This document shows, one piece after another, positions 1 to 7,707 of a stretch of DNA of 64,000 bases. Both the position numbers and the translations under genes were made by a program. This stretch comes from Burkholderiaceae bacterium (GTDB lineage: Bacteria; Pseudomonadota; Gammaproteobacteria; Burkholderiales; Burkholderiaceae_C), in NCBI GenBank assembly GCA_026125795.1, contig JAHCKM010000005.1, forward strand, positions 124,001-188,000. The letters run 5' to 3'. The notes beneath the pieces are model-generated. The model saw only the letters and a program-made list of their open reading frames with translations, had not been told where the DNA came from and did not search any database. Within the stretch, counting starts at the first letter, position 1; each line of letters begins with the position of its first letter.

Positions 1-307
1 GCTTGCTGCCGTCGATCACCAGGCAGGCTCCCACGGTCTGTCCGCACTGGCTGGTGCCCGCGCCGCGCGGCAGCACCGGCACCTTGAGCTCACGCGCGAT
101 CTGGATCGCGGCGCGCACGTCGGCGTCGTCGGTGGGCACGAACACGCCCACCGGCATCACCTGGTAGATCGACGCGTCGGTGGCATAACGACCGCGTGAG
201 GCGGCGTCGAACAGCACCTCGCCGCGGGTGTTGCTGCGCAGGCGCTTGGCCAGCGCCACGCTGGTGTCGGTGGCGGGCTGGAGCTTCGTGGCGTCGTCAG
301 GCTTCAT
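1..307 (-). CDS. FAD-linked oxidase, N-terminal part (GlcD/YdiJ-like), cut by window edge
   Basis: The first 102 residues of a flavin oxidase are visible; the rest lies beyond the left edge. The segment ATDASIYQV (residues 42-50) and the FAD pyrophosphate-binding stretch PRGAGTSQCGQ (80-90) are typical of the FAD_binding_4 family that includes glycolate oxidase GlcD, D-lactate dehydrogenases and the fused FAD/Fe-S protein YdiJ. The reaction is probably oxidation of a 2-hydroxy acid, but the substrate cannot be read from this fragment. The ATG at 305-307 has no ribosome binding site. A weak -10-like hexamer (GACACT on the minus strand, 314-319) lies six bases upstream, so a leaderless transcript is possible. 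Its neighbours, an aminotransferase and a TRAP transporter, would fit 2-hydroxy/2-oxo acid metabolism. Confidence 0.8.
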   Translation of the reverse strand, partial: MKPDDATKLQPATDTSVALAKRLRSNTRGEVLFDAASRGRYATDASIYQVMPVGVFVPTDDADVRAAIQIARELKVPVLPRGAGTSQCGQTVGACLVIDGSK

Positions 308-327
308 CGCTGCAGTGTCGAATGGCG

Positions 328-566
328 CGGCGCGGCGAGCGGTACCCGGGGTGGGCTCCTACTGGGTCGGTCGGCCTTGCAGGCCGACTTCGCTGCGGTG
401 CTCGCGCCACAAGGGCGGCTGCGATGCCGCTCGCAGCGGCCCTGAACGGGCCACTGCTTCATGGCTTCTCGCCGGTCCGGTCCCTTCGGGCCCAGACTCC
501 CCCTTGTGTCGCTGCGCTCCTCGCCGCCCCACAAGTCGCCCACCCCGGATACCGCCCACCGCGCTG
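328..566. repeat. MITE-like element with 29-bp imperfect terminal inverted repeats
   Basis: Bases 328-356 and 538-566 are inverted copies matching at 25 of 29 positions. A second nested inverted pair (404-415 and 501-512, 11 of 12 matching) and a local hairpin (370-377 with 381-388) lie inside. The 239-bp unit could fold into one long imperfect stem. No open reading frame in it looks like a protein. It sits between the FAD oxidase start and the GntR regulator end. The structure is read directly from the sequence; calling it a mobile miniature element is inference. Confidence 0.55.
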
Positions 567-882
567 AAACGCTCGTGGTCTTCCTCGATGAATACCTCGG
601 TGCCGCTGGCAAAGCCGTGGTCGGGTGTGCGCTGGCAGCGACATTGTGCGGCGCTGAGGAGCGCAGAGCGCATGGCCGCGCGCGCGCAGCGCGCGCTTCC
701 ACATCTGACTCGCGTCGACTGTTCGAGCACAGCGAACGCAGTGAGCGGAGCGAGTTTCGACGCGGGCCATGCGATCGAGCACCGGAAGGGAGTCGGCCCT
801 TTAGGGCCGACCGCTGCATACGAGCGCCGGCGTACACCCGGCCGTGGCTTTGCCTCGCTCGGTTCAATCATTCAAACGGCCT
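567..882. other. Gene-free, repeat-rich gap
   Basis: No credible gene is seen in these 316 bases. They contain a GTCGGCCCT/AGGGCCGAC hairpin (792-800 with 803-811) and alternating GC tracts near 677-697. A minus-strand stretch near 570-640 reads like protein (for example GTEVFIEEDHERF) but has no start context or extension, so it may be a decayed gene fragment. The gap ends at the stop codon of the GntR regulator. Confidence 0.5.
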
Positions 883-1569
883 TCAGCCTTTTGACGTCAT
901 CGCCAACGTCCCCGCGCGCATCATCTCCAGCACGACGTCACGCTTGTTGTTGACGTGCGTGATGAGCAGCGCGCGCAGACCCGCCGCATCGCGAGCCGCC
1001 AGCGCGTCGACCATCTGCGAGTGTTCCTTCATCGCGCGCTTCCACTTGCGCTCGTCCTGGTTGGAGCGAAAGCGCAGCGCCTGCAGCCGGGCGTTGGTCT
1101 GCGCGTAGGTGCGGGCCAGAACCGGGTTCTTGGCCGCCGCGTTGATCGCCGCGTGAATCTGCGCGTTGAGTCGGTAGTAGGCGCTCAAGTCACGCCGCGT
1201 GAACGCGGCCATCATCTCGAAGTGCAGAGCGCGGATGGCCTGCAGCTCCGCATCGGCGATGCGCTGCGCGGCCAGCTCGCCAGAAAGTCCCTCGAGGGCG
1301 GCCAGCAGCTCGAAGCTGTGTGCGATCTCCACCTCGTCGAGCTCGATCGCCACCGCGCCGCGATGCGGCAGCAGCATCACCAGGCCTTCGGCCGCGAGCT
1401 GCCGGATCGCCTCGCGCAGCGGCGTGCGTGAGACCTGCAGCCGCTCGGACAGCTCACGCTCGTTGAGCTTGGCGCCGGCCGGGATGCGGCCTTCGACCAG
1501 CATCGTGCGCAGCTTGCGCGCCACCTGCTCGTGCAACACCGTGCTGCGGATCGGGATGACGTCGGCCAT
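883..1569 (-). CDS. GntR-family transcriptional regulator with FCD effector domain
   Basis: A 228-residue DNA-binding regulator. Residues about 8-72 form the GntR winged helix-turn-helix, with the recognition segment ERLQVSRTPLREAIRQLAAE (43-62). Residues about 80-215 form the all-helical FCD ligand domain, including the NAQIHAAINAAAKN stretch typical of that fold. FCD regulators usually bind small organic acids and repress catabolic or transport genes. The longer reading frame starts at 1635, but homology begins at MADVIPIRST, so I place the start at 1569. Two identical palindromes (1598-1611 and 1676-1689) lie between this gene and the divergent aminotransferase and are the likely operators. 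It probably controls the aminotransferase-TRAP operon and itself. Confidence 0.88.
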   Translation of the reverse strand: MADVIPIRSTVLHEQVARKLRTMLVEGRIPAGAKLNERELSERLQVSRTPLREAIRQLAAEGLVMLLPHRGAVAIELDEVEIAHSFELLAALEGLSGELAAQRIADAELQAIRALHFEMMAAFTRRDLSAYYRLNAQIHAAINAAAKNPVLARTYAQTNARLQALRFRSNQDERKWKRAMKEHSQMVDALAARDAAGLRALLITHVNNKRDVVLEMMRAGTLAMTSKG

Positions 1570-1597
1570 GGGCAAGGGCGGTCGAGCGGACGCGCAA

Positions 1598-1611
1598 TTT
1601 TGTATGCAAAA
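1598..1611. promoter_or_regulatory. Putative GntR operator 1
   Basis: The 14-mer TTTTGTATGCAAAA is an interrupted palindrome of the type bound by FCD/GntR regulators. It sits 28 bases before the regulator's start codon and overlaps a TACAAA -10-like hexamer on the minus strand, so bound protein would block its own promoter. An identical copy lies at 1676-1689. Confidence 0.65.
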
Positions 1612-1675
1612 CATGCGCCCAGCAAGAGATGCCATGTCATAGGTGTGGCTCGATCCTGCAGGCTTGACACGCCTA

Positions 1676-1689
1676 TTTTGTATGCAAAA
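1676..1689. promoter_or_regulatory. Putative GntR operator 2
   Basis: This is an exact second copy of TTTTGTATGCAAAA, 78 bases from the first. A perfect -35 sequence TTGACA (1664-1669) lies directly before it, so the operator covers the expected spacer and -10 region of the aminotransferase-TRAP promoter. Repression from this site is inferred from position. Confidence 0.65.
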
Positions 1690-1745
1690 AATCCGTGCCT
1701 GCCTTGGCCAGCAACGGCGTGCGTCCGGCGCGCCTGCCCAAACCG

Positions 1746-2987
1746 ATGATTGCGCTCGACCACCATCCCAGCGGCCGCCACTTCCTGCAGATCCCCGGCC
1801 CGAGTCCGGTGCCCGACCGCATCCTGCGCGCGCTGAGCCTGCCGACCATCGACCACCGCGGCCCCGAGTTCGCCACGCTCGGGTTGAAGGTGATCGACGG
1901 GCTGAAGCAGGTGTTTCGCACCCGGCATCCGGTGGCGATCTACCCCGCCTCGGGCACCGGCGCGTGGGAGGCGGCGCTGGCCAACACCATGAGCCCGGGC
2001 GACGCGGTGCTGATGTTCGAGACCGGGCACTTCGCCACGCTGTGGCAAAAGATGGCGCTGCGGCTCGGGCTGCAGCCGGAGTTCCTGTCGGTGCCGGGCG
2101 CCGATGCGGCCACCGGCCTGCCCAACGGCTGGCGCCGCGGCGTGCAGGCCGACCTGATCGAGCAGCGCCTGCGCGCCGATGCCCAAGCCCGCATCAAGGC
2201 GGTGTGCGTCGTGCACAACGAGACCTCCACCGGCGTCACGTCGGACATCGCGGCGGTGCGCAAGGCGATCGACGCGGCCGGACATCCGGCGCTGCTGATG
2301 GTGGACACCATCTCCGGACTCGCATGCGCCGACTACCGCCACGACGAATGGGGGATAGACGTGTCGATCAGCGGCTCGCAGAAGGGCCTGATGCTACCGC
2401 CGGGCATCAGCTTCAACGCGCTGTCGCCCAAGGCGCTGGATGCCAGCAAGAGCGCCAGGCTGCCGCGCTCGTTCTGGGCCTGGGACGAGATCGTCGAGAT
2501 GAACAAAGGCGGCTACTGGCCGTACACGCCCAACACCAACCTGCTCTACGGCCTGAGCGAGGCGCTCGACATGCTGCTCGAGCAGGGGCTCGAGGCGGTG
2601 TTCGCGCGCCACCAGCGCTGGGCCGAAGGCGTGCGCGCTGCGGTGCGCGCCTGGGGGTTGCCGATCCAGTGCGCTGACGCCAGCGTGTATTCGCCGGTGC
2701 TCACCGGCGTGATCACGCCGGCCGGTGTCGATGCCGATGCGCTGCGCCAGTTGATCCACGAGCGCTTCGATCTCTCGCTCGGCACGGGGTTGGGCAAAGT
2801 GCGCGGCCGCATGTTCCGCATCGGCCACTTGGGTGACAGCAACGATCTGACGCTGGTGGCCACGGTGGCCGGCGTGGAGATGGGCCTGAAGCTTGCCGGC
2901 GTGGCGCTCGCGGGCAGTGGAGTCCAGGCCGCGATGGCCGAGTTCGCCGCCCGGCCTGCGCCCAAGCCGTTGCGCGCCGTGGCCTAG
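1746..2987 (+). CDS. Class V PLP aminotransferase (serine/alanine/aspartate-glyoxylate type)
   Basis: A 413-residue fold-type I aminotransferase. FLQIPGPSPVP near the N-terminus and SGSQKGLMLPPG are hallmarks of the alanine/serine-glyoxylate aminotransferase group. Lys213 in the second motif should carry the pyridoxal phosphate, and Asp187 in LMVDTISG should contact its ring nitrogen. The enzyme probably transfers an amino group to glyoxylate; serine, alanine, aspartate or ureidoglycine could be the donor and the sequence does not settle which. A GTG at 1695 would extend it by 17 residues, but homology starts at MIALDHHPSG. It is the first gene of an operon with a TRAP transporter and faces a GntR regulator. 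Confidence 0.85.
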   Translation: MIALDHHPSGRHFLQIPGPSPVPDRILRALSLPTIDHRGPEFATLGLKVIDGLKQVFRTRHPVAIYPASGTGAWEAALANTMSPGDAVLMFETGHFATLWQKMALRLGLQPEFLSVPGADAATGLPNGWRRGVQADLIEQRLRADAQARIKAVCVVHNETSTGVTSDIAAVRKAIDAAGHPALLMVDTISGLACADYRHDEWGIDVSISGSQKGLMLPPGISFNALSPKALDASKSARLPRSFWAWDEIVEMNKGGYWPYTPNTNLLYGLSEALDMLLEQGLEAVFARHQRWAEGVRAAVRAWGLPIQCADASVYSPVLTGVITPAGVDADALRQLIHERFDLSLGTGLGKVRGRMFRIGHLGDSNDLTLVATVAGVEMGLKLAGVALAGSGVQAAMAEFAARPAPKPLRAVA

Positions 2988-3042
2988 AACCTGAAGGCGC
3001 ACGACGCTCACCGTGATTCCACAAACGAAACGGAGACAAACC

Positions 3043-4017
3043 ATGAATCAACGCCGAACATTGCTCATCGCCGTTCTTGCCGCGACCGTCGCGGCGCCGG
3101 CTGCCGCGCAGACCGAAATCAAGTTCGGCCACGTCGGCGAGCCCGGCTCGCTGTTCGCGGCGTCGGCCGAGGAGTTCGCCAAGCGTGCCAACGCCAAGCT
3201 GGGCACCAAGGCCAAGGTCATGGTGTACGGCTCGAGCCAGCTCGGCGGCGACAAGGAGCTGCTGCAGAAGCTCAAGCTCGGCACGGTCGACATGGCGCTG
3301 CCATCGACGGTGATGTCGTCCGAGGCGGACCTGTTCGGCGTGTTCGAGATGCCGTATCTCGTGAAGGATCGCGCCCACATGCAGCGCATCGAGAAAGAGG
3401 TGTTCTGGAGCAAGCTGGCGCCTGAAGCGGAGAAGAAAGGGCTCAAGGTGGTCGCGGTGTGGGAGAACGGTTACCGCCACATCACCAACTCCAAGCGCCC
3501 GATCAACACGCCCGAGGACCTCAAGGGCATCAAGCTGCGCGTGCCCGAGGGCAAGTGGCGCGTGAAGATGTTCCAGGCCTACGGCGCCAACCCGTCGCCG
3601 ATGAAGTTCTCCGAGGTGTTCACCGCGCTGCAGACCGGCGTGATGGACGGCCAGGAGAATCCGTTCACGCAGATCTACAGCGCCAAGTTCCAGGAGGTCC
3701 AGAAGTTCCTGTCGCTGACCGGCCACGTCTACACGCCCGCCTACGTCACGGTCGGCGGCAAGAAGTGGGAGTCGCTCCCGGCCGACGTGCGCCAGGTGCT
3801 CGAGGACGTGGCCAAGGAGACACAGAAGTTCGTCTACGAGAAGGCGGCCAAGGACGACGAGGAGCTGCTCGGCAAGATCAAGGCCGCGGGCGTCGCCGTG
3901 AACACGCCCAACAAGGACGCGTTCGTCGCGGCCTCCAAGCCGGTGTACGAGGAGTTCGCCGGCGAGGTCAAGGGCTCGAAGGAAGTGATCGACCGAGCGA
4001 TCGCGTTGGGCAAGTAG
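3043..4017 (+). CDS. dctP: TRAP transporter substrate-binding protein, DctP family
   Basis: This 324-residue periplasmic protein captures an organic acid for the DctQM permease encoded next. Residues 1-22 are a Sec signal peptide ending PAAA|QTEIKFG. The body has the DctP fold signatures, including GIKLRVPEGKW, whose Arg normally pairs with the ligand carboxylate, and PMKFSEVFTALQTGVMDGQENP. The ATG at 3043 is chosen because a GGAG ribosome binding site lies just upstream and the signal peptide starts there; an upstream GTG at 3013 would add ten unlikely residues. The substrate is not evident; the adjoining aminotransferase suggests an amino or oxo acid. Confidence 0.9.
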   Translation: MNQRRTLLIAVLAATVAAPAAAQTEIKFGHVGEPGSLFAASAEEFAKRANAKLGTKAKVMVYGSSQLGGDKELLQKLKLGTVDMALPSTVMSSEADLFGVFEMPYLVKDRAHMQRIEKEVFWSKLAPEAEKKGLKVVAVWENGYRHITNSKRPINTPEDLKGIKLRVPEGKWRVKMFQAYGANPSPMKFSEVFTALQTGVMDGQENPFTQIYSAKFQEVQKFLSLTGHVYTPAYVTVGGKKWESLPADVRQVLEDVAKETQKFVYEKAAKDDEELLGKIKAAGVAVNTPNKDAFVAASKPVYEEFAGEVKGSKEVIDRAIALGK

Positions 4018-4020
4018 CCG

Positions 4021-4524
4021 ATGACCTTGGGGTCGTTCCGTCGGGGATACGAGCGCGTCCTCGAATGGATCTGCATCGTGCTCATGATTGCGCTCGCCGT
4101 CGAGGTGACGGCTGGCGTGGTGTTCCGCTACTCGGGGCACTCGCTCGTCTGGTACGACGAGGTCGCCACGATCCTGCTGGCCTGGGTGACGTTCTACGGT
4201 TCGGCGCTGGCGGTTCTCAAGCACGCGCACATGGGCGTGCCCGAGGTCGTGCGTTTGCTGCCGCCCGGCTGGCGCGTCGCCGCGGCGGTGGTCGCACAGC
4301 TGTGTGCGATCGCCTTCTTCGTGCTGCTGGCCTGGGTGGGTTATTCGATCCTCGAGATCCTGGCATCCGACCGCCTGGTTTCGCTGCCTGACGTCCCGGT
4401 GGCCTTGGCCCACTCGGCTATTCCCGTCAGCGCCGTGCTGATCGTGATCGCCCAACTGTTGGTGTTTCCCGAGCTGCTGCGCGAGGCGCGCGCGCAGCCG
4501 GCGCACGCGGAGAAGCCCGCATGA
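4021..4524 (+). CDS. dctQ: TRAP transporter small permease, DctQ family
   Basis: A 167-residue membrane protein with four predicted helices (about residues 13-35, 48-68, 87-110 and 125-148). The WYDEVATILLAWVTFYGSAL segment is typical of DctQ. It pairs with DctM to form the sodium-driven permease. The start lies three bases after the dctP stop and the end overlaps dctM by four bases (ATGA), indicating translational coupling. Confidence 0.88.
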   Translation: MTLGSFRRGYERVLEWICIVLMIALAVEVTAGVVFRYSGHSLVWYDEVATILLAWVTFYGSALAVLKHAHMGVPEVVRLLPPGWRVAAAVVAQLCAIAFFVLLAWVGYSILEILASDRLVSLPDVPVALAHSAIPVSAVLIVIAQLLVFPELLREARAQPAHAEKPA

Positions 4525-5804
4525 TCGGCTTCCTGGTGCTGGTCTGCGTGGTCGCGCTGGTGTTGATCAACGTGCCGATCGCCGTGGCGCTGTCGATCGC
4601 GTCGGTCATCGCGATGCTGGCCACGCAGGGCGCGGGCAGCCTGCCCAACGTGCCGCTCACGCTCTATCAGGGCGCGACGAGCTTTCCGCTGATCGCGATC
4701 CCGCTGTTCATCCTCGCCGCGGCGATCATGAACACGTCGGGGATCTCACACCGGCTGATCGACTTCTGCCAGGCGCTGGTCGGCTGGGTGCGCGGCGCGC
4801 TCGCGCAGGTGAACGTGCTCAGCCACATGTTCTTCTCAGAGATCTCGGGATCGGCGGTTGCCGGCGTGGCGGCCACCGCGTCGATCATCATGCCCGCGAT
4901 GAAGAAGCGCGGTTACCCGGGGCCGTTCACGGCCGCGGTGACCTCGTCCACGGCCACGCTGGCGATCATCATTCCGCCGTCGATCCCGATGATCCTGTAC
5001 GCGGTGATGGCCGGCACCTCGGTGGTCCAGATGTTCGTCGCCGGCATCGTGCCGGGCCTGCTCGCGTCGGGCGGCTTCATGGCGCTGTGCTACTGGTACG
5101 CGCTCAGGCACAACTGGCCGGTGGAGCAGATCTTCCAGTGGGGTGCGCTGTGGCGCGCCTTCAGGCATGCGTTCTGGGCGCTCACGCTGCCGATCATCAT
5201 TCTCGGCGGCATCTTCGGCGGCATCGTCACGGCCACCGAGGGCGCCGCGCTGGCCGTGGTCGCGGCGCTGCTGGTGGGCGGCCTGATCTATCGCGAGCTC
5301 GACTGGAAGCGCCTGCGCGACGCCGTGATCGACGGCGCGGTGCAGACCGGCACCGTGATGCTGCTGGTTGCCGGGTCGGCGCTGCTGGGGCTCTATCTCA
5401 CCGAGGTTCAGCTGCCGCAGCGCATCGCCGCGGCGATGTTGTCGGTCACGAACGAGAAGTGGGCGATCCTCGCAATCCTCAATGTCTTCTTCCTCGTCAT
5501 CGGCATGTTCCTGCACTCGGCGGCAGCCATCGTGCTGGTGGTGCCGATCGTGATGCCGGTGGTGACCGCGGCGGGGATCGATCCGGTGCACTTCGGCCTG
5601 ATCGTGACGCTCAACCTGGCGATCGGCCAGCAGACGCCCCCGGTGGCGAGCGTGCTGCTGCTCACCTGTTCGATCGCCAAGGAGAGCGTCTGGGACGTGT
5701 CCAAGGCGAACATCCCGTTCATCGGCGTCCTGCTCGCCGTGCTGCTGCTGATCACCTACGTTCCGGTCGTCACGCTGGGTCTCGTGGACTTCTTCTACCG
5801 CTAG
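4521..5804 (+). CDS. dctM: TRAP transporter large permease, DctM family
   Basis: A 427-residue, very hydrophobic protein with about a dozen membrane segments and DctM family signatures such as FPLIAIPLFILAAAIMNTSG, SEISGSAVAGVAATASIIMP and NLAIGQQTPPVASVLLLTC. This is the translocating subunit. The length is normal for the family. It is the last gene of the aminotransferase-TRAP operon, and a perfect 15-bp hairpin begins six bases after its stop codon. Confidence 0.92.
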   Translation: MIGFLVLVCVVALVLINVPIAVALSIASVIAMLATQGAGSLPNVPLTLYQGATSFPLIAIPLFILAAAIMNTSGISHRLIDFCQALVGWVRGALAQVNVLSHMFFSEISGSAVAGVAATASIIMPAMKKRGYPGPFTAAVTSSTATLAIIIPPSIPMILYAVMAGTSVVQMFVAGIVPGLLASGGFMALCYWYALRHNWPVEQIFQWGALWRAFRHAFWALTLPIIILGGIFGGIVTATEGAALAVVAALLVGGLIYRELDWKRLRDAVIDGAVQTGTVMLLVAGSALLGLYLTEVQLPQRIAAAMLSVTNEKWAILAILNVFFLVIGMFLHSAAAIVLVVPIVMPVVTAAGIDPVHFGLIVTLNLAIGQQTPPVASVLLLTCSIAKESVWDVSKANIPFIGVLLAVLLLITYVPVVTLGLVDFFYR

Positions 5805-5809
5805 GGACT

Positions 5810-6070
5810 CACTGGAGAAATCGCTTGCGCGATTTCTCCAGTGGTTCGATCAGTGTGAGAAGGACCGGCAAAGCCGGATCCTTCTCCCAAGAGGAACCCC
5901 GCTGCGCGTTGCTTCGCGGGGTCCAACAGGGCGGCGGCTTCGGCCGCCGCCTTCGTAGACTGCGCGTAGTAACACGCAGTGCAGTCTCACCTGGGATCAA
6001 GATCCGGCTTCGCCGGGCTTGATCCCACTGACCAGACTCTCTGGAGAATTGCGCAAGCAATTCTTCAGAG
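5810..6070. repeat. Block of seven consecutive hairpins in a convergent intergenic gap
   Basis: Seven adjacent inverted repeats fill the gap between dctM (plus) and the PaaK-like gene (minus). They lie at 5810-5843 (perfect 15-bp stem, TTGC loop), 5857-5886, 5893-5924, 5930-5951 (9-bp stem, TTCG loop), 5957-5987, 5993-6026 and 6039-6070 (14-bp stem, one mismatch). The first and last share the core CTGGAGAA. None is followed by a clear T run. They may end transcription from both sides or stabilise mRNA 3' ends; that role is inference. Confidence 0.75.
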
Positions 6071-6078
6071 CTTCCCGG

Positions 6079-7392
6079 CTACTTGTAGCTGCGCGCGTCC
6101 TCGATCACCTTGCCGTCGTTCGGCAAGCTGCCGGGCGCCGCGAGCACCACCTCGGCGCGCAGCTTGGTGACGTCGCGCACGCTGGTGGCGATGGCGTCGA
6201 CCAGGCCCTCGGGCCGGGCATGGACCTCGGCCTTGAAGGTGAGGCGATCGCTCGCCATTTCGCCTTCGACGACCACGCGAGCGCGCACGATCTCGGCGTG
6301 ACGGCGCGCGATGTCGGCCACCTGGCTCGGGTGCACCAGCATGCCGCGCACCTTGGTGGTCTGGTCGGCGCGGCCCATCCAACCCTTGATGCGCGCCTGG
6401 GTGCGACCGCTCGGGCAGCGCCCCGGCAGCACGGCCGAGAGATCGCCGGTGCCGAAGCGCAGCAGCGGGTAGTCGGTGTTGAGCACGGTCACGACCACCT
6501 CGCCGACCTCGCCCTCGGGCACCGGGTCGTCGGTGCCGGGCCGCACGATCTCGAGCAGCACGCCTTCGTCGACCACCAGGCCTTCGCGCGCGACGGTTTC
6601 GTAAGCGATCAAGCCGACGTCGGCGGTGGCGTAAGCCTGGTAGCCGTCGATGCCGCGCTCGTGCAACCAGTCGCGCAGCGATGGCGGAAACGCCTCGCCG
6701 CTGACCAGCGCCTTGCTGATCGAGCCGATCGACTGGTGGGCTTCAGCGGCCTTCTCGACCAGGATCTTCAGGAAGCTCGGTGTGCCGATGTAGCCGTGCG
6801 GCCTGAGGTCGATGATGGCCTGCAGCTGCAGCTCGGTGTTGCCGACACCGCCGGCAAACGTGGTGCAGCCGATCGCATGCGCGCCGCCTTCCATCATCGC
6901 GCCCGCCGGCGTCAGGTGGTAGCTGAAGCTGCAGTGGATCAGGTCTCCGGCACGAAAGCCCGCGGCCCAGATGGCGCGCGCCATGCGAAACGGATCGATG
7001 CCCTGGCCCTCGGGCTCGTAGATCGGCCCGGGCGACTGGAACACGCGGCGCGCGCCCTGGCTCGCGACCATGCCGCGCCAACCGATGGCCGAGCAGCCGC
7101 CCAGCGGATCCCACGGCGTGGCGGCACGATGCGCCTGCTGGCGCTGGTGCAGTTCAGTCTTGCGCAGCACCGGCAGGTGCGCAAAGGCCTGGCGCGTGGT
7201 GATGGCCGCGGCGTCCACCCGGCCGAGGCGTTCGGCGCCGGCGGGCGTGCCCTGCGCGCGCCGGATCAGCGCCGGCAGCGCGGCCAGCATGTCGCGCTCG
7301 CGCTGCGCCGGGTCGCGCGCCTCGAGCGCGTCATAGTGGCTGTCGGTGATCTTGGATTGGCCGCGCGGTGCGGCAGCTGCGGTCGACATCAT
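6079..7392 (-). CDS. PaaK-like phenylacetate-CoA ligase family protein in a Liv transport operon
   Basis: A 437-residue member of the ANL adenylating enzymes, closest by eye to phenylacetate-CoA ligase PaaK. Recognisable parts include YQAYATADVGLIAYE (the A5-like region), LRFGTGDLSAVL and KVRGMLVHPSQV in the C-terminal domain. The usual Ser/Thr/Gly-rich ATP phosphate loop (like SSGTTGKP) is not seen; its place appears to hold a QSPGPIYEPEG segment, so catalysis may differ. It is the last gene of a minus-strand operon with a Liv-type importer and a second acyl-CoA ligase, which suggests CoA activation of the imported substrate. A second Met directly after the first gives a minor start ambiguity. 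Confidence 0.75.
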   Translation of the reverse strand: MMSTAAAAPRGQSKITDSHYDALEARDPAQRERDMLAALPALIRRAQGTPAGAERLGRVDAAAITTRQAFAHLPVLRKTELHQRQQAHRAATPWDPLGGCSAIGWRGMVASQGARRVFQSPGPIYEPEGQGIDPFRMARAIWAAGFRAGDLIHCSFSYHLTPAGAMMEGGAHAIGCTTFAGGVGNTELQLQAIIDLRPHGYIGTPSFLKILVEKAAEAHQSIGSISKALVSGEAFPPSLRDWLHERGIDGYQAYATADVGLIAYETVAREGLVVDEGVLLEIVRPGTDDPVPEGEVGEVVVTVLNTDYPLLRFGTGDLSAVLPGRCPSGRTQARIKGWMGRADQTTKVRGMLVHPSQVADIARRHAEIVRARVVVEGEMASDRLTFKAEVHARPEGLVDAIATSVRDVTKLRAEVVLAAPGSLPNDGKVIEDARSYK

Positions 7393-7399
7393 CGGTCCT

Positions 7400-7696
7400 T
7401 CAGTCGTCGTCGCCCCAGCGTGCGAGGCGCTTCTTCACCTCGTCGATCAGCTTGCGCTGCTCGGGCGCGCTCTTCACGGTGAACGGGTCCCACTCCGGTG
7501 TGAGTGCCAGGCGCCGCGCCAGCCTGGCTTGAACGGCGTCGCCCTGGCGCTGCAGCTCGACCACGGCCTTGCCGCGCTGTTCGAACAGCGCACCGCGCGC
7601 GATGAGCTTGAGGTCGCGCATCGCCCGCTGCAGCTGCAGCAGCGATTGTTCGGCGTTGAACGGTGGGGGCGCGAAGCCGAAATCGTCGTCGGGCAT
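7400..7696 (-). CDS. Small conserved-looking hypothetical protein between livF and the PaaK-like gene
   Basis: A 98-residue soluble protein, MPDDDFGFAPPPF at its start, then largely helical and charged (LQLQRAMRDLKLIARGALF, ending LARWGDDD). There is no signal peptide, membrane helix or motif I recognise. It begins 11 bases after livF ends and stops seven bases before the next gene, so it is firmly inside the operon and probably translated. It might be a regulatory or assembly partner of the adjacent ligase or ATPase; that is a guess from position only. Confidence 0.65.
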   Translation of the reverse strand: MPDDDFGFAPPPFNAEQSLLQLQRAMRDLKLIARGALFEQRGKAVVELQRQGDAVQARLARRLALTPEWDPFTVKSAPEQRKLIDEVKKRLARWGDDD

Positions 7697-7707
7697 GGCG
7701 TTCCCCG

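Noticed and set aside
2713-4506. Long open frame (about 597 codons) on the minus strand across the TRAP genes
   Set aside because: It lies opposite the well-supported aminotransferase end, dctP and dctQ, and its composition (His/Arg/Gln/Asp-rich) is the usual shadow of high-GC genes.
5810-6070. CRISPR array
   Set aside because: The repeats are different palindromes placed edge to edge, not identical direct repeats separated by unique spacers, and no cas genes are present.
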